From assembly GCA_964617665.1 (NCBI GenBank), contig CAZUAH010000045.1:1-44655 (forward strand): a stretch of DNA of 44,655 nucleotides, given 5' to 3'. Below, piece by piece: positions 34,090 to 43,500 of the stretch; position 1 is the first letter of the stretch, and each line of letters opens with the position of its first letter. Made by a program: the position numbers and the translations under genes. This DNA is from JADHUC01 sp964617665 (GTDB lineage: Bacteria; Planctomycetota; Planctomycetia; Pirellulales; Pirellulaceae). The notes beneath the pieces are model-generated. The model was not told the DNA's origin and made no database searches. It saw nothing but the letters and a program-made list of their open reading frames with translations.

Positions 34090-35025
34090 ATGCGTAGGCT
34101 CTTTCGAATGACGCTGATCGGTGTCTTGGCTGCGCTCTGTTCGGCCGGATGTTCACGTTCGACAGATCAGCAAGACACGGTCAGCGACGCAACGGGAGCG
34201 GAGGTCATCAAGATTTGTGTCGTCAATTACCCTCTCAAGTACTTTGCCGAGCGGATCGGTGGCGATCGCGTGGCAGTCGACTTTCCGGCACCGCCGGACG
34301 TTGACCCTGCCTTCTGGAAGCCTGCAGCGGAAGAGATCAGCCAGATCCAAGAAGCCGATTTGATCCTGCTGAACGGTGCCGACTATGCCAAATGGATCTC
34401 GATGGCTTCGCTTTCCAGGTTCAAGATCGCTGACACGTCATCGGGATTCCGCGAGCGGTTCATTCCACTTGAGGAGACAACAACTCACAGCCACGGCCCG
34501 GGCGGCGAACACGTGCACGGCGGGACGGCTTTCACCACGTGGCTGGACCCACAGTTGGCGATCGAACAGGCCCGAGCCATTGCCGACGTATTTGCCGCCC
34601 GATGGCCCGAACACAAAGAGCAGTTCGATGCGGGTTTTGCCGGGCTCGAGAAGGATCTGTTGGATCTGGATGCAGCGATCAAGAAGGTCATGGCAGACGA
34701 AGGAGATATGCCGTTGGTTTTTTCCCATCCGCTCTATCAGTATTTCGAGCGCCGCTACAGCCTGAATGGGCAAAGCGTGCATTGGGAGCCTGATGAGATG
34801 CCGACTGACGAACAGTGGACCGAGCTGACCGGACTACTGAAGTCGCACGAAGCCAAGTGCATGGTTTGGGAAGGCGAACCCAGGCAAGAGACCGCGACTC
34901 GTCTCCGTGAGATGGGAATCGAGAGCGTTGTCTTTGACCCGTGCGGTAACGTGCCCGAGGATGGGGATTTCCTGACAGTCATGCGGCTCAACCTGCGGAA
35001 CGTGCAAGAAGCGTTTGCAGATTAG
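34090..35025 (+). CDS. ZnuA-like metal-binding lipoprotein with altered ligands
   Basis: 311 residues. The N-terminus (LIGVLAALCSAGC) looks like a lipoprotein signal with C22 as the modified residue, although Ser at -3 is unusual. The body is the ZnuA/TroA cluster A-I fold: VVNYPLKYFAERIGG, EADLILLNGADYAKW, TWLDPQLAIEQARAIAD, FSHPLYQYFERRY, WEPDEMPTDEQ and VVFDPCGN. A His-rich loop (THSHGPGGEHVHGG) sits where ZnuA proteins have theirs. Compared with zinc-binding ZnuA, the first ligand His (DPH) is Ala (DPAFW) and the second (before WLDP) is Thr, whereas the third His and the final Asp remain. AAAAGGA precedes the ATG, 27 bases after the permease. Metal and direction of transport are open. Confidence 0.85.
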   Translation: MRRLFRMTLIGVLAALCSAGCSRSTDQQDTVSDATGAEVIKICVVNYPLKYFAERIGGDRVAVDFPAPPDVDPAFWKPAAEEISQIQEADLILLNGADYAKWISMASLSRFKIADTSSGFRERFIPLEETTTHSHGPGGEHVHGGTAFTTWLDPQLAIEQARAIADVFAARWPEHKEQFDAGFAGLEKDLLDLDAAIKKVMADEGDMPLVFSHPLYQYFERRYSLNGQSVHWEPDEMPTDEQWTELTGLLKSHEAKCMVWEGEPRQETATRLREMGIESVVFDPCGNVPEDGDFLTVMRLNLRNVQEAFAD

Positions 35026-35095
35026 GCGTAATGTGTTGCTTAGCGGACACCCTGGAACGAGCCGTCCGTCTTTGCCGCACGCCAGGCTCTATCGC

Positions 35096-36955
35096 TCACT
35101 TTGGAATCTCAATTCCATGATCCTGCGCTATCTTGGCCAGGATGTTCTTTGCTTTCTTCGGATTGGACTCCAGGTAGTCCGCAACCAAAGGCACTGCGGG
35201 TTCGTCCATCCAGTCCAGCACGTTCAGGAGCAAACGCTCGGCAGTCGTTCCGTTGTTCAGGAGGTCGCGGAGAGTCCCTAACCCCGCTTCACACTGGCCA
35301 AGTTTGACTAGCGTCCATGCCGCCATGATCTTCACTTCATCCGACTCGTCGTCCAGGGCTTCCTCAAGCCTCTCAGCCGCTGAGGCCGCGTCTTCTTCAA
35401 GCAGGTGAAGTCCCACAACCGCCCAGTAACGGATACCGCAGTCCGGATCGGACATTGCCTTGGTCAAGGCCGGCAGGTCCTTGGCGTCACGTTCCAGAGC
35501 CATGTCGGCGGCATCGAGATACGATTCGAGGGGATAGAGCTTTGGATCGCGGACCATTTCGTAGATGGTCATGTCGTGCTGCTGGGCTCGCCGCACCCGC
35601 ATGGATTCCGGCAGCAGGCCTGAATCGTAAAGCTCCAATTGCTTCTTTCGCATGGCCTGCTTCATCTCGGCGATCTTCTTATGATGTTTAGGATCGTCGA
35701 TCAGATTGTGGACGTTGTCGAAGTCCTTGACAGTATCGTAGAACTCATCGGAAACCCGCGGTCGGAAGAACCTCCCGGTGACATCGTTCGTCTTGCCTTC
35801 TTTGTGGTGCTTCTCCCATGCGGGAGCGGCCGCGGCGCGCCAAAGATATGACAGGTATTGTCCGGCCGGTACGTAGGGCATGTAGTTCTTGTAGTAGGCA
35901 TACTGCTTGTCGCGAAACATGCGCACCGAATCGCAACGTTCGTCGGCACGCTCTCGGAAGCTTAGGTGGTATTCCGGGTCGGGTTCCATCCCTTTGCCCA
36001 GGAAGACGGTACCCTGGAACGTGTCGGGGATCTTGGCGCCGGCAAGGCTCAGCCAGGTCTTCGGCATATCTACAAAACTCACGATTCGGTCAACGGTCGT
36101 GCCTGGCTTTTCGGCCGGCCAAAGATGCTTGTACTTCTCGGGCATACGGACGATCAAGGGGCAATGCGTACCGCTGGAATACAGGAACCGCTTGCTGCGC
36201 GGCATCACGCCGCCGTGGTCCGAGCAGTAGATGATGATCGTGTCCTCGTACAGGCCGTCTTCCTTCAGAGCGTCCAAGGCTTGTTTGATGTCGTTGTCCA
36301 TATTCTCTACGGCATCCGCGTACTTGGCATAGTTCTTCCGGATGACGGGAAGGTCTGGATGATAGGAGTGCAGCTTCATCTTGCTGGGGTCGTTCCGCGT
36401 GTTTTCCACATCCCCGTGCGCACGGCTTTCGTGACTGCTTGTCGAGTTGACCACAGCAAAGAATGGCTGCCCCGGTTTTCGCTCGCGCCAGCCGTAGCGG
36501 ACTTTCCGGTCCATGACGTCCCAACAGTCCCGATCCGATCGCCCGCCGATGTTGTAGTCGGTCTTGATGGAGTTCGACGTGTGGTATCCCGCTTCCCTTA
36601 GCAAGTCGGGATAGTACTTGATCACGTCATGCGGAATGTTGTTACGACTGCGCATCGGATGTGTTCCGTTCGAAATCGCGTACATGCCCGTAATCCACGT
36701 GGATCGCGTAGGGGCGCAGACAGCGGCGTTGTCAAAGCAATGGGTATATCGAAAACCCTCTTCAGCAAGTTTGTCGATGTTCGGTGTTTTGCAGTTCGTT
36801 CCGCCGTAACAACCGACCCACGAGATACCGTTATCTTCGCTGGTCAGCCACAGGATGTTGGGGCGTACTTCTTCGCCCTGTGCTGCCGTCGTATCACTCT
36901 GCGCTACCATTGCCGCAGTCAGGCAGCAGGCCAGGATGGAAAGGATCTTTGTCAT
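35096..36955 (-). CDS. Secreted sulfatase with HEAT-like C-terminal region
   Basis: 619 residues with a signal peptide (ILSILACCLTAAMVAQS). The catalytic part resembles heparan N-sulfatase-like members: NILWLTSEDNGISWVGCYG, NAAVCAPTRSTWITGMY with formylglycine precursor C80, THPMRSRNNIP and IIYCSDHGGVMPRSKRFLY. The core motif is CAPTR, with Thr in place of the common Ser of CxPSR. From about residue 495 the protein changes to short helical repeats (ALTKAMSDPDCGIRYWAVVG, LEEALDDESDEVKIMAAWTL, LRDLLNNGTTAERLLLNVL), a HEAT-type array probably for protein contact. GGAGA precedes the ATG. It is transcribed away from the metal cluster and is not part of the first sulfatase run. Confidence 0.92.
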   Translation of the reverse strand: MTKILSILACCLTAAMVAQSDTTAAQGEEVRPNILWLTSEDNGISWVGCYGGTNCKTPNIDKLAEEGFRYTHCFDNAAVCAPTRSTWITGMYAISNGTHPMRSRNNIPHDVIKYYPDLLREAGYHTSNSIKTDYNIGGRSDRDCWDVMDRKVRYGWRERKPGQPFFAVVNSTSSHESRAHGDVENTRNDPSKMKLHSYHPDLPVIRKNYAKYADAVENMDNDIKQALDALKEDGLYEDTIIIYCSDHGGVMPRSKRFLYSSGTHCPLIVRMPEKYKHLWPAEKPGTTVDRIVSFVDMPKTWLSLAGAKIPDTFQGTVFLGKGMEPDPEYHLSFRERADERCDSVRMFRDKQYAYYKNYMPYVPAGQYLSYLWRAAAAPAWEKHHKEGKTNDVTGRFFRPRVSDEFYDTVKDFDNVHNLIDDPKHHKKIAEMKQAMRKKQLELYDSGLLPESMRVRRAQQHDMTIYEMVRDPKLYPLESYLDAADMALERDAKDLPALTKAMSDPDCGIRYWAVVGLHLLEEDAASAAERLEEALDDESDEVKIMAAWTLVKLGQCEAGLGTLRDLLNNGTTAERLLLNVLDWMDEPAVPLVADYLESNPKKAKNILAKIAQDHGIEIPK

Positions 36956-37167
36956 CGCATTCTCCTATTCGTGTGCTGTAGATTCTTTGATGTCAGGTGC
37001 TTGTCTCCGATGTCCTTGATACCTTTCTTCTGCTTCTCACGCCACGAGGCATCGGGAACGCGGATATCTTGGAGACGAGTATCCCAGAAGTGGGCCTTAG
37101 GCACAAATGTGCCAGTCTTGAGCGACACGACATAAGCTACCCCTTTCTGAGCCTCTCGGAACTTAGA
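36952..37167 (-). other. Short open frame or gene remnant upstream of the sulfatase
   Basis: On the minus strand the frame from 37167 down to 36952 is open for 71 codons (KFREAQKGVAYVV, KAHFWDTRLQDIRVPDASW, KQKKGIKDIGDKHL). Its stop overlaps the sulfatase start as ATGA. The only early start codon is a GTG at 37128, giving 58 residues. Composition looks protein-like, but I recognise no family. It may be the tail of a lost gene or a short leader peptide. Confidence 0.3.
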
Positions 37168-37466
37168 TCATCGCCACCATTTGGTGATGATCCGAGTCTT
37201 CGCCCGCTCGATTCATGCGTCTGCTCACTCCTGCACCCACAGCGATGGCTCAATCCGAAAAAACGCTTGGGGCCTCTAACTCGTCTTACCATTACCGCAG
37301 AGGAGCCGCTGGAGGCTGCGCTTAACGTGCGCGATACCCTTATGGTGGGGCCAGCAGGCTCTGTAACATCGAGATTAGACCAACTATTGTAGAAAAGAAC
37401 GCCTTTCCGCCCACGGCGTCCAGACGCAATAAATCAGAATCTACCGAGCGGCCATGGAGCCAAGCC
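36956..37466. other. Intergenic region of about 510 bases
   Basis: Besides the minus-strand remnant at 36952-37167, it contains a small hairpin at 37166-37192 (GATCATC...GATGATC) without a T-run. The rest up to the DUF4139 gene shows no recognisable gene. A promoter for the + strand pair should lie here, but I cannot place it. Confidence 0.45.
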
Positions 37467-38969
37467 ATGAGATGCAGCAGCTTTGCTTTGGTGACAGTGA
37501 TCGCTATTAGTCAGCTCGCGCTGGCTGATGTCGACTTGGTGACGATCCCTCGGCGCGAGAGCACACAACTGACCATCTACAATTCTGACGATATCACCAT
37601 GGTCCGCGAGCATCGCCTGCTGACGGCCAAACCAGGCGTCAACCGCATCCAGTTCTCCTGGGCGAACACTCTAATCGACCCTACGAGCATCGACTTCCGC
37701 ATCCTGGACCACGTGGACAAAGTGGATTTGATCGACACCACCTTTCCAAGCGGCCGCAACGACGCTCTGCAATGGAATATCCAGAGCCAAATGGCTGGCA
37801 AGATTCCTGTTGAAATCCGCTATTTCACGAGCGGCATCACTTGGAAAGCCGACTACGTCGGCATCGCGAATGCGAACGAGACGAGACTCGGTTTGACTGG
37901 CTACGTACGCGTCCACAACAACTCGGGCGAATTGTACGATAAGGCGCAAGTACGACTGGTCGTGGGTACGATCAATCTTGTCGAGAAGATCGCCGATCTG
38001 GCAACGCGGCCGGCTCCCGGAACGGAGGTGACCACCGCACCGACGTCCGGCTTGGTTCGCAAAGGACAAGCGTTGCGGGATTTGGCGCAGAAGTACGAGA
38101 GTTTCCAAACGGATGGCGGCCTGATGGGCGGACTCGTGGTAGACAGCCGCAAGGACGTTAAGAAGGAGGGCCTGTCCGAGTACTTTTTGTTCACGATCGA
38201 AGGCCGCGAGGACATCCAGGACAAGGAACCGAAACGACTCGTGTCGATGAAAGTCACTGATGTGCCACTGGAGTGCATCTACAAGCTGACTGATCGAGAC
38301 GGAGGCCAGCAGTTCACGAAGTTCTACCGCTTCAAAAATGTCAAACTGCTGGACGATCAAGGCGACGAGAAGGACTTGGCCGACATGGAGAACCTGGGCG
38401 TCTCGCCGTTGCCCGATGGGATGGTTCGGTTGTATTCAGAATACGCGAACAAAGACCTCGCGTATGTGGGCGGCACCTCGACCAAGTACGTTCCGATCGG
38501 TGAACGTGTCGAGGTGAACGTCGGCGCCGACAGCGACATCACGATCGCACGGCGTCTGAAAGACCAGAAGATCACAAACGTTGTCACGCGACAATACAAA
38601 CGCCGAATCGACGACGAGTTCGTCATGTACTACGACCTGGTCGACTACGACGAGACCTTCTACTACGAGGAAGAGATCGTGTCGGGCAAGCCCGTAGATG
38701 TGAAGGTCGAGCTTGAGCGGCGATTCGATGCCAACGTGATTCTGTGGTCCGAGGATGCCCCGCCCGCGGGCTGGGAATCCGACGAACCAGGGGCCTATGT
38801 GGACTTGCATAACATCGCCGGTCGCAAGGAACGTGTGGATCAGAATCACGCGAAGTACTTCCTGGACATGAAACCGGGCGAGAAGCGTTTCGTTACGTAC
38901 TCGGTGACGTACAAACGTCGCAAGGTGCAACCGGAGCTGAATCAAGAGCGAAAGCGAGAGCGGCTGTGA
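37467..38969 (+). CDS. DUF4139 domain secreted protein, tandem copy 1
   Basis: 500 residues with a signal peptide (FALVTVIAISQLALA) cut just before DVDLVTIP. The central part, SGITWKADYVGIANANETRL with VRVHNNSGELYDKAQVRLVVG, matches the DUF4139 pattern (sW.p.Y ... N.tGe.w..v.l.l). The usual partner domain DUF4140 is absent. The C-terminal half is beta-rich with many acidic and Tyr residues (VMYYDLVDYDETFYYEEEI) and ends in a basic tail (YKRRKVQPELNQERKRERL). Function is unknown; some DUF4139 proteins were named for mucoidy inhibition. It is followed after 38 bases by a close paralogue. Confidence 0.85.
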   Translation: MRCSSFALVTVIAISQLALADVDLVTIPRRESTQLTIYNSDDITMVREHRLLTAKPGVNRIQFSWANTLIDPTSIDFRILDHVDKVDLIDTTFPSGRNDALQWNIQSQMAGKIPVEIRYFTSGITWKADYVGIANANETRLGLTGYVRVHNNSGELYDKAQVRLVVGTINLVEKIADLATRPAPGTEVTTAPTSGLVRKGQALRDLAQKYESFQTDGGLMGGLVVDSRKDVKKEGLSEYFLFTIEGREDIQDKEPKRLVSMKVTDVPLECIYKLTDRDGGQQFTKFYRFKNVKLLDDQGDEKDLADMENLGVSPLPDGMVRLYSEYANKDLAYVGGTSTKYVPIGERVEVNVGADSDITIARRLKDQKITNVVTRQYKRRIDDEFVMYYDLVDYDETFYYEEEIVSGKPVDVKVELERRFDANVILWSEDAPPAGWESDEPGAYVDLHNIAGRKERVDQNHAKYFLDMKPGEKRFVTYSVTYKRRKVQPELNQERKRERL

Positions 38970-39007
38970 GCCTGAATGACCAATGACCAACGGGAGAGAG
39001 GCGGACA

Positions 39008-40522
39008 ATGAGAGTCGAAATTGGGGTTTCGCTGGCCGTGATGGTGGGTACGTTGGCGGTGCCATCGCAGGCCGATGTCGATTTGGTGACCATTCCGACG
39101 CGTGATGGCGTTCAACTGACCATCTACAACTCGGAAGACATCACGATGGTCCGCGAGCATCGGTTGCTGACGGTCAAACCCGGTGTAAACCGCATTCAGT
39201 TCTCTTGGGCGAACACACTGATTGATCCGACCAGCATCGATTTCCGCATCCTGGATCATGTGGACAAGGTGGATCTGATCGACACCACTTTCCCAAGCGG
39301 CCGCAACGACGCACTGCAATGGAACATCCGCAGCCGAATGGCCGGCAAAATACCCGTCGAGATCCGCTATTTCACCAGCGGCATTACCTGGAAAGCCAAC
39401 TATGTCGGAATCGCGAACCAAGACGAAACAACGCTGGCTTTGACCGGCTACGTGCGCGTTTTCAACGAATCGGGCGAGTTGTACGACAACGCGCAAGTTC
39501 GTCTGGTGGTGGGCACAATCAACCTGGTCGAAAAGATCGCGGATCTGGCAACTCGCCCTGCTCCTGCGGACGGCGAAAAACAGCAGGGTGGCTGGCGTTA
39601 TGCCCCACAAAACGAACGCGCGGCAATGCAGGAGCAATTCGACCGATTTGCGGCCAATTACGATGAGTATGCGGGTGACGAAGAAGGCGGCGCGAGGCGT
39701 CCCAAGCGAGTCGTCAAACAGGGGCTGTCCGAGTATTTTCTTTTTGCGATCGAAGGACGCGAGGACATCCAAGACAAACAGCCGAAACGGCTGGTGTCCA
39801 TGCAGGTCGCGGATGTGCCGCTGGAGTGCTTCTACAAGCTGACCGACCGCGACGGCGGTGCACAGTTCACCAAGTACTATAGGTTCAAGAATCAGAAACT
39901 GACGGACGAGGACGACAACGAAAAGGACCTTCCAGCCATGGAGAATCTTGGCCTATCGCCTCTTCCCGATGGGATGGTCCGGCTTTACTCGGAATACCAG
40001 AACAAGGACTTGGCCTATGTCGGAGGCACCTCCACCAAGTACGTGCCTATCGGCGACCGAGTGGAAGTGAACGTCGGCCTCGATCCCGATATCACCATGA
40101 CGCGACGGTTGAAGGACCAGCAGATCACCAACGTCGTTACGCGACAGTACAAACGTCGCATCGACGACGACTTTGTGATGTACTACGACTTGGTGGACTA
40201 CGACGAGACATTCTACTACGAAGAGGAAATCGTTTCCGGAAAACAGTCTCTTGCCAAGACGGAGGTCGAACGCAAGTTCGACGCCAACGTGGTTCTGTGG
40301 GGCAGTGACGGACAACCGGCGGACTGGAACAGCAACGAAGCAGGTGCCTATGTCGATTTTCACGAAGTCGACGGCCGGGTCGAACGCGTGGACCAGAACC
40401 ACGTGAAGTACTTCCTTGACCTCGAACCTGGCGAGAAGCGACGAGTGACTTACAGCGTGACGTACAAACGCCGAAAGGTACAGCCGGAGTTGAACCAGGA
40501 GCGCAAGAGAGAACCGCTGTGA
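39008..40522 (+). CDS. DUF4139 domain secreted protein, tandem copy 2
   Basis: 504 residues, alignable to the preceding gene over almost its whole length, with long identical blocks (such as QFSWANTLIDPTSIDFRILD) and the same basic end. The two differ mainly in the signal peptide and in a linker around residues 185-235, which here is Gln/Gly-rich then acidic (EKQQGGWRYAPQN, YDEYAGDEEGGARRP). Synonymous positions have diverged widely while residues are kept, so both copies seem to be under selection. GGAGAGAGGCGG precedes the ATG. It ends 24 bases from the converging WD40 gene. Confidence 0.86.
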   Translation: MRVEIGVSLAVMVGTLAVPSQADVDLVTIPTRDGVQLTIYNSEDITMVREHRLLTVKPGVNRIQFSWANTLIDPTSIDFRILDHVDKVDLIDTTFPSGRNDALQWNIRSRMAGKIPVEIRYFTSGITWKANYVGIANQDETTLALTGYVRVFNESGELYDNAQVRLVVGTINLVEKIADLATRPAPADGEKQQGGWRYAPQNERAAMQEQFDRFAANYDEYAGDEEGGARRPKRVVKQGLSEYFLFAIEGREDIQDKQPKRLVSMQVADVPLECFYKLTDRDGGAQFTKYYRFKNQKLTDEDDNEKDLPAMENLGLSPLPDGMVRLYSEYQNKDLAYVGGTSTKYVPIGDRVEVNVGLDPDITMTRRLKDQQITNVVTRQYKRRIDDDFVMYYDLVDYDETFYYEEEIVSGKQSLAKTEVERKFDANVVLWGSDGQPADWNSNEAGAYVDFHEVDGRVERVDQNHVKYFLDLEPGEKRRVTYSVTYKRRKVQPELNQERKREPL

Positions 40523-40546
40523 GACGATAGAGGGAGGGAGCCCACT

Positions 40547-43500
40547 TTACGGTTCGTCGCTACCAGCAACCCTCGGAGTCGCATCGCGATCCGTGGCGAG
40601 TTTCACGGGCCAAAGCTTGACGGCTCCGTCCCTGGCGACACTGGCCAACAGCGATCCGTCCGCCGAGCAGGACAACCAGAAGACCATGTCACCGTGGCCT
40701 GCACACTCGCGCACCGGTTCGCTCGTTTCCAGATTCCAGAGAACGATACGGCCGTCGTTGTGCCCGGTCGCCAGGTGATTCCCATCCGGCAGCAACACAG
40801 CGGAAATGACGGTCGTACGCCCGACGATATTGGTTAGTTGTTTGCGCGCGGCGATATCCCAGATTTTGACTCCCTGCGGTCCGTAGGACAGTACACGTTT
40901 GCCGCTGCGATCGAACAGCACGCCTTTGATCTCCAAGTCATGCGCGCCAACAAATGCCAACTCGTCTCCCGTCTCTGCGTCCCATAACCTCAACTCGCCC
41001 GGCGATCGCCACTCTTGCCAGTAGCCGGTCGACGTCACTATTTGGGTGCCGTCCGGTGAGAACGCCACATCAGTCAGCTGCATCGCCTGTTCCGGCGTAG
41101 TGAAAATCACTCTGCGAGTGGCGATGTCCCAGAGCTTGGCCGTTTTGTCCTCGCTAGCCGAGGCGAGCCGCTTGCCATCAGGCGAAAACTTCACGCGGCG
41201 CGTGGCCTTGGTGTGCCCTTTCAAGTATCTGTGTTTCTGGCCGGTCTTCACATTCCAAAGCTGGATGCCGCCGCCGTACATCGCCGCGGCCAGAATCTCA
41301 CCGTCAGGCGAGAATGTGATGTTGGCGATGGCGCCACTCTGACCTTCGAGTTTGCGTGCGATTTCTCGGGTTTGGACGCTGCGAAGCGTGACTGCCTTGC
41401 CCTTTCCCGCGGACGCCAGCAGTTGGCCGTCGGGCGAGACAGCGGCGGTCAACACGCCGTTGGCCGTTTCTGCGAACGTCGCCAGAGGTTCGGCGATCAC
41501 CGTAAGCGGTTCCTTGGCCTGCCACCTTCCGATGTCTCCCTCGAAGGTTCCTCCGATCAGCGAACTGGCATTCGGCTCGAAAGCGATCGCTGTCACCGCC
41601 TGGTCGTACGTACTAAGCGCTGCCAGCCGACGACCGTCCTGCGCGTCCCACAGTCGAACGACCTTGTCCAGTCCGGCACTGGCCAGTATCTGGCCCTGTG
41701 GCGCGAACGCCAGACTCCAAACAGCAGCCGAGTGTTCATCCATCGTTGCGCGTGGAGAAATCCCGTCCGCTTGCTTCGGAGGGACCTCCCATAGTTTGAT
41801 CGTGTTGTCTTGACTGGCAGTTGCCAGGGTGGCGCCGTCCAGCGAGAAGGCTACCGCCGTTATCGCCTTGGCGTGATCCTTGAATGAGGCAGTGGCTTTG
41901 CCGCCTGATACGTCCCAAAGCGTCACGCTTCCGTCGCTGTCGCCGGTCGCCAACAACTGGCCGTTCGGTGAAAACGCCACGGCGCGTACCGCCGCGCCGT
42001 GGCCTTCGAGATTGGCTCGCAGCTCGCCGTCCGACACGTTCCACAACCGTGCGGTCCGGTCGTGGCTTCCGGATGCTAACAGCTTGCCGTCGAGCGAGAA
42101 CGCGACCGAGAAGATCGAACTGGTGTGACCTTCCAGCGTCGCGCGGTTTGTGACCTTGATTCGTGAGTCTCCGTGTTGTGCGTTTGCGGCAGGCTGGTAG
42201 TCGACCTCCGACAATTTGATCGTCTTGTCGCGGCTCGCCGTGGCCAATAACCTGCTATCCGGCGAGAACGCAACGCAAGAAACCTCGGCATCGTGGTCGC
42301 TCAACACATGTAGGAGTTTGCCCGAACGGGCGTCTCGTAAGCGTACTGTCGCGTCGCCGTGCGCCGATGCGATTAGGCGTCCGTCCGGTGCATACGCCAT
42401 GGACAGAATAAGACTCGGCTCGTCACGCTCATCCGGCTCCAATCGGAACACGGACACTTCGCGTTCGGTGGCCACGTCCCAAAACCGCGCCGCCGCATCG
42501 GAGGCGCCGGTCACCAGCGTCTTGCCGTCTGGAGTGAACCGCACGCTGCGGACATCGGCTCCGCGGCCTTCGTCGGAAGCGACAGGAAACGCGGTTTGTT
42601 CTTCTCCGGTGGCGGCGTCCCAGATGTGCACATCGCCGTCCGAGGTGCCGCCGACCAAGGCTCTCCCATTCGGCGAAAAGGCGATGCTGATGACCCTGGC
42701 AGCCGCCTCCTCCAACGTCTGCTTCTCTTCGCCAGTCGCAACGTCCCATGTTTTCACGGTGGCATCCCAACTGGCCGATGCCACGATATTCCCCTCTGGC
42801 GAGAAGGTCACCATTTCGACCACGCTTCCATGGCCAAGCAACGTTTCGCGCAACTCGCCAGACTCACTGTCCCACAAACGCACAGTCTGGTCGCGGCTGC
42901 CAGAGGCAATCGTCCGGCCGTCGGGCGAGATGGCTGCTGAGTACACGTCTCGTTCGTGACCGAATAAGGTTGCCAGCGTTTTGCTGGAAGCGACGTCCCA
43001 GATCTTGACGGTCTTGTCCAGGCTGCCCGTAACCAGCCGCTTGCCGTCGGCCGAGAAGGCAACAGAATTGACGGCCCCGGAATGACCGGCTAGTTTCGCC
43101 ACTACCTCGCCGGTTGCAGCGTCGTGCAGGCGTGCTTTGCTGTCGAAGTCGCCCGTCGCAATCAGTTTGCCGTCCGGCGAAAACGCGACGGATCGGATCC
43201 CGAACGGTCGTTTCGACGAGTATCGCCGGTCGCGATTTGTCAGATCCCAGACCGTCAGTTCGCCGGAAGTATTGTAGAAACCTGCGGCCACCGCCAATAG
43301 CTTCCCATCCGGTGACACGTCCACGCAGGTCACCGGCAACGGAACGAACGTGAGGGGAATCGGACGCGGATTGAATCGCAACGGTGTACTGACTGACGAC
43401 GGTACGGGGGCAGCCGTTGCGATCGAAGCGTCGCTCGGTCGCGATTCCGCCGAATGTGCCCACGAGAACGCAAGAGACCCGAGCACCAACGTCGCGCCGA

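Noticed and set aside
37166..37192. Hairpin considered as a rho-independent terminator
   Set aside because: The stem is short and no T-run follows on either strand.
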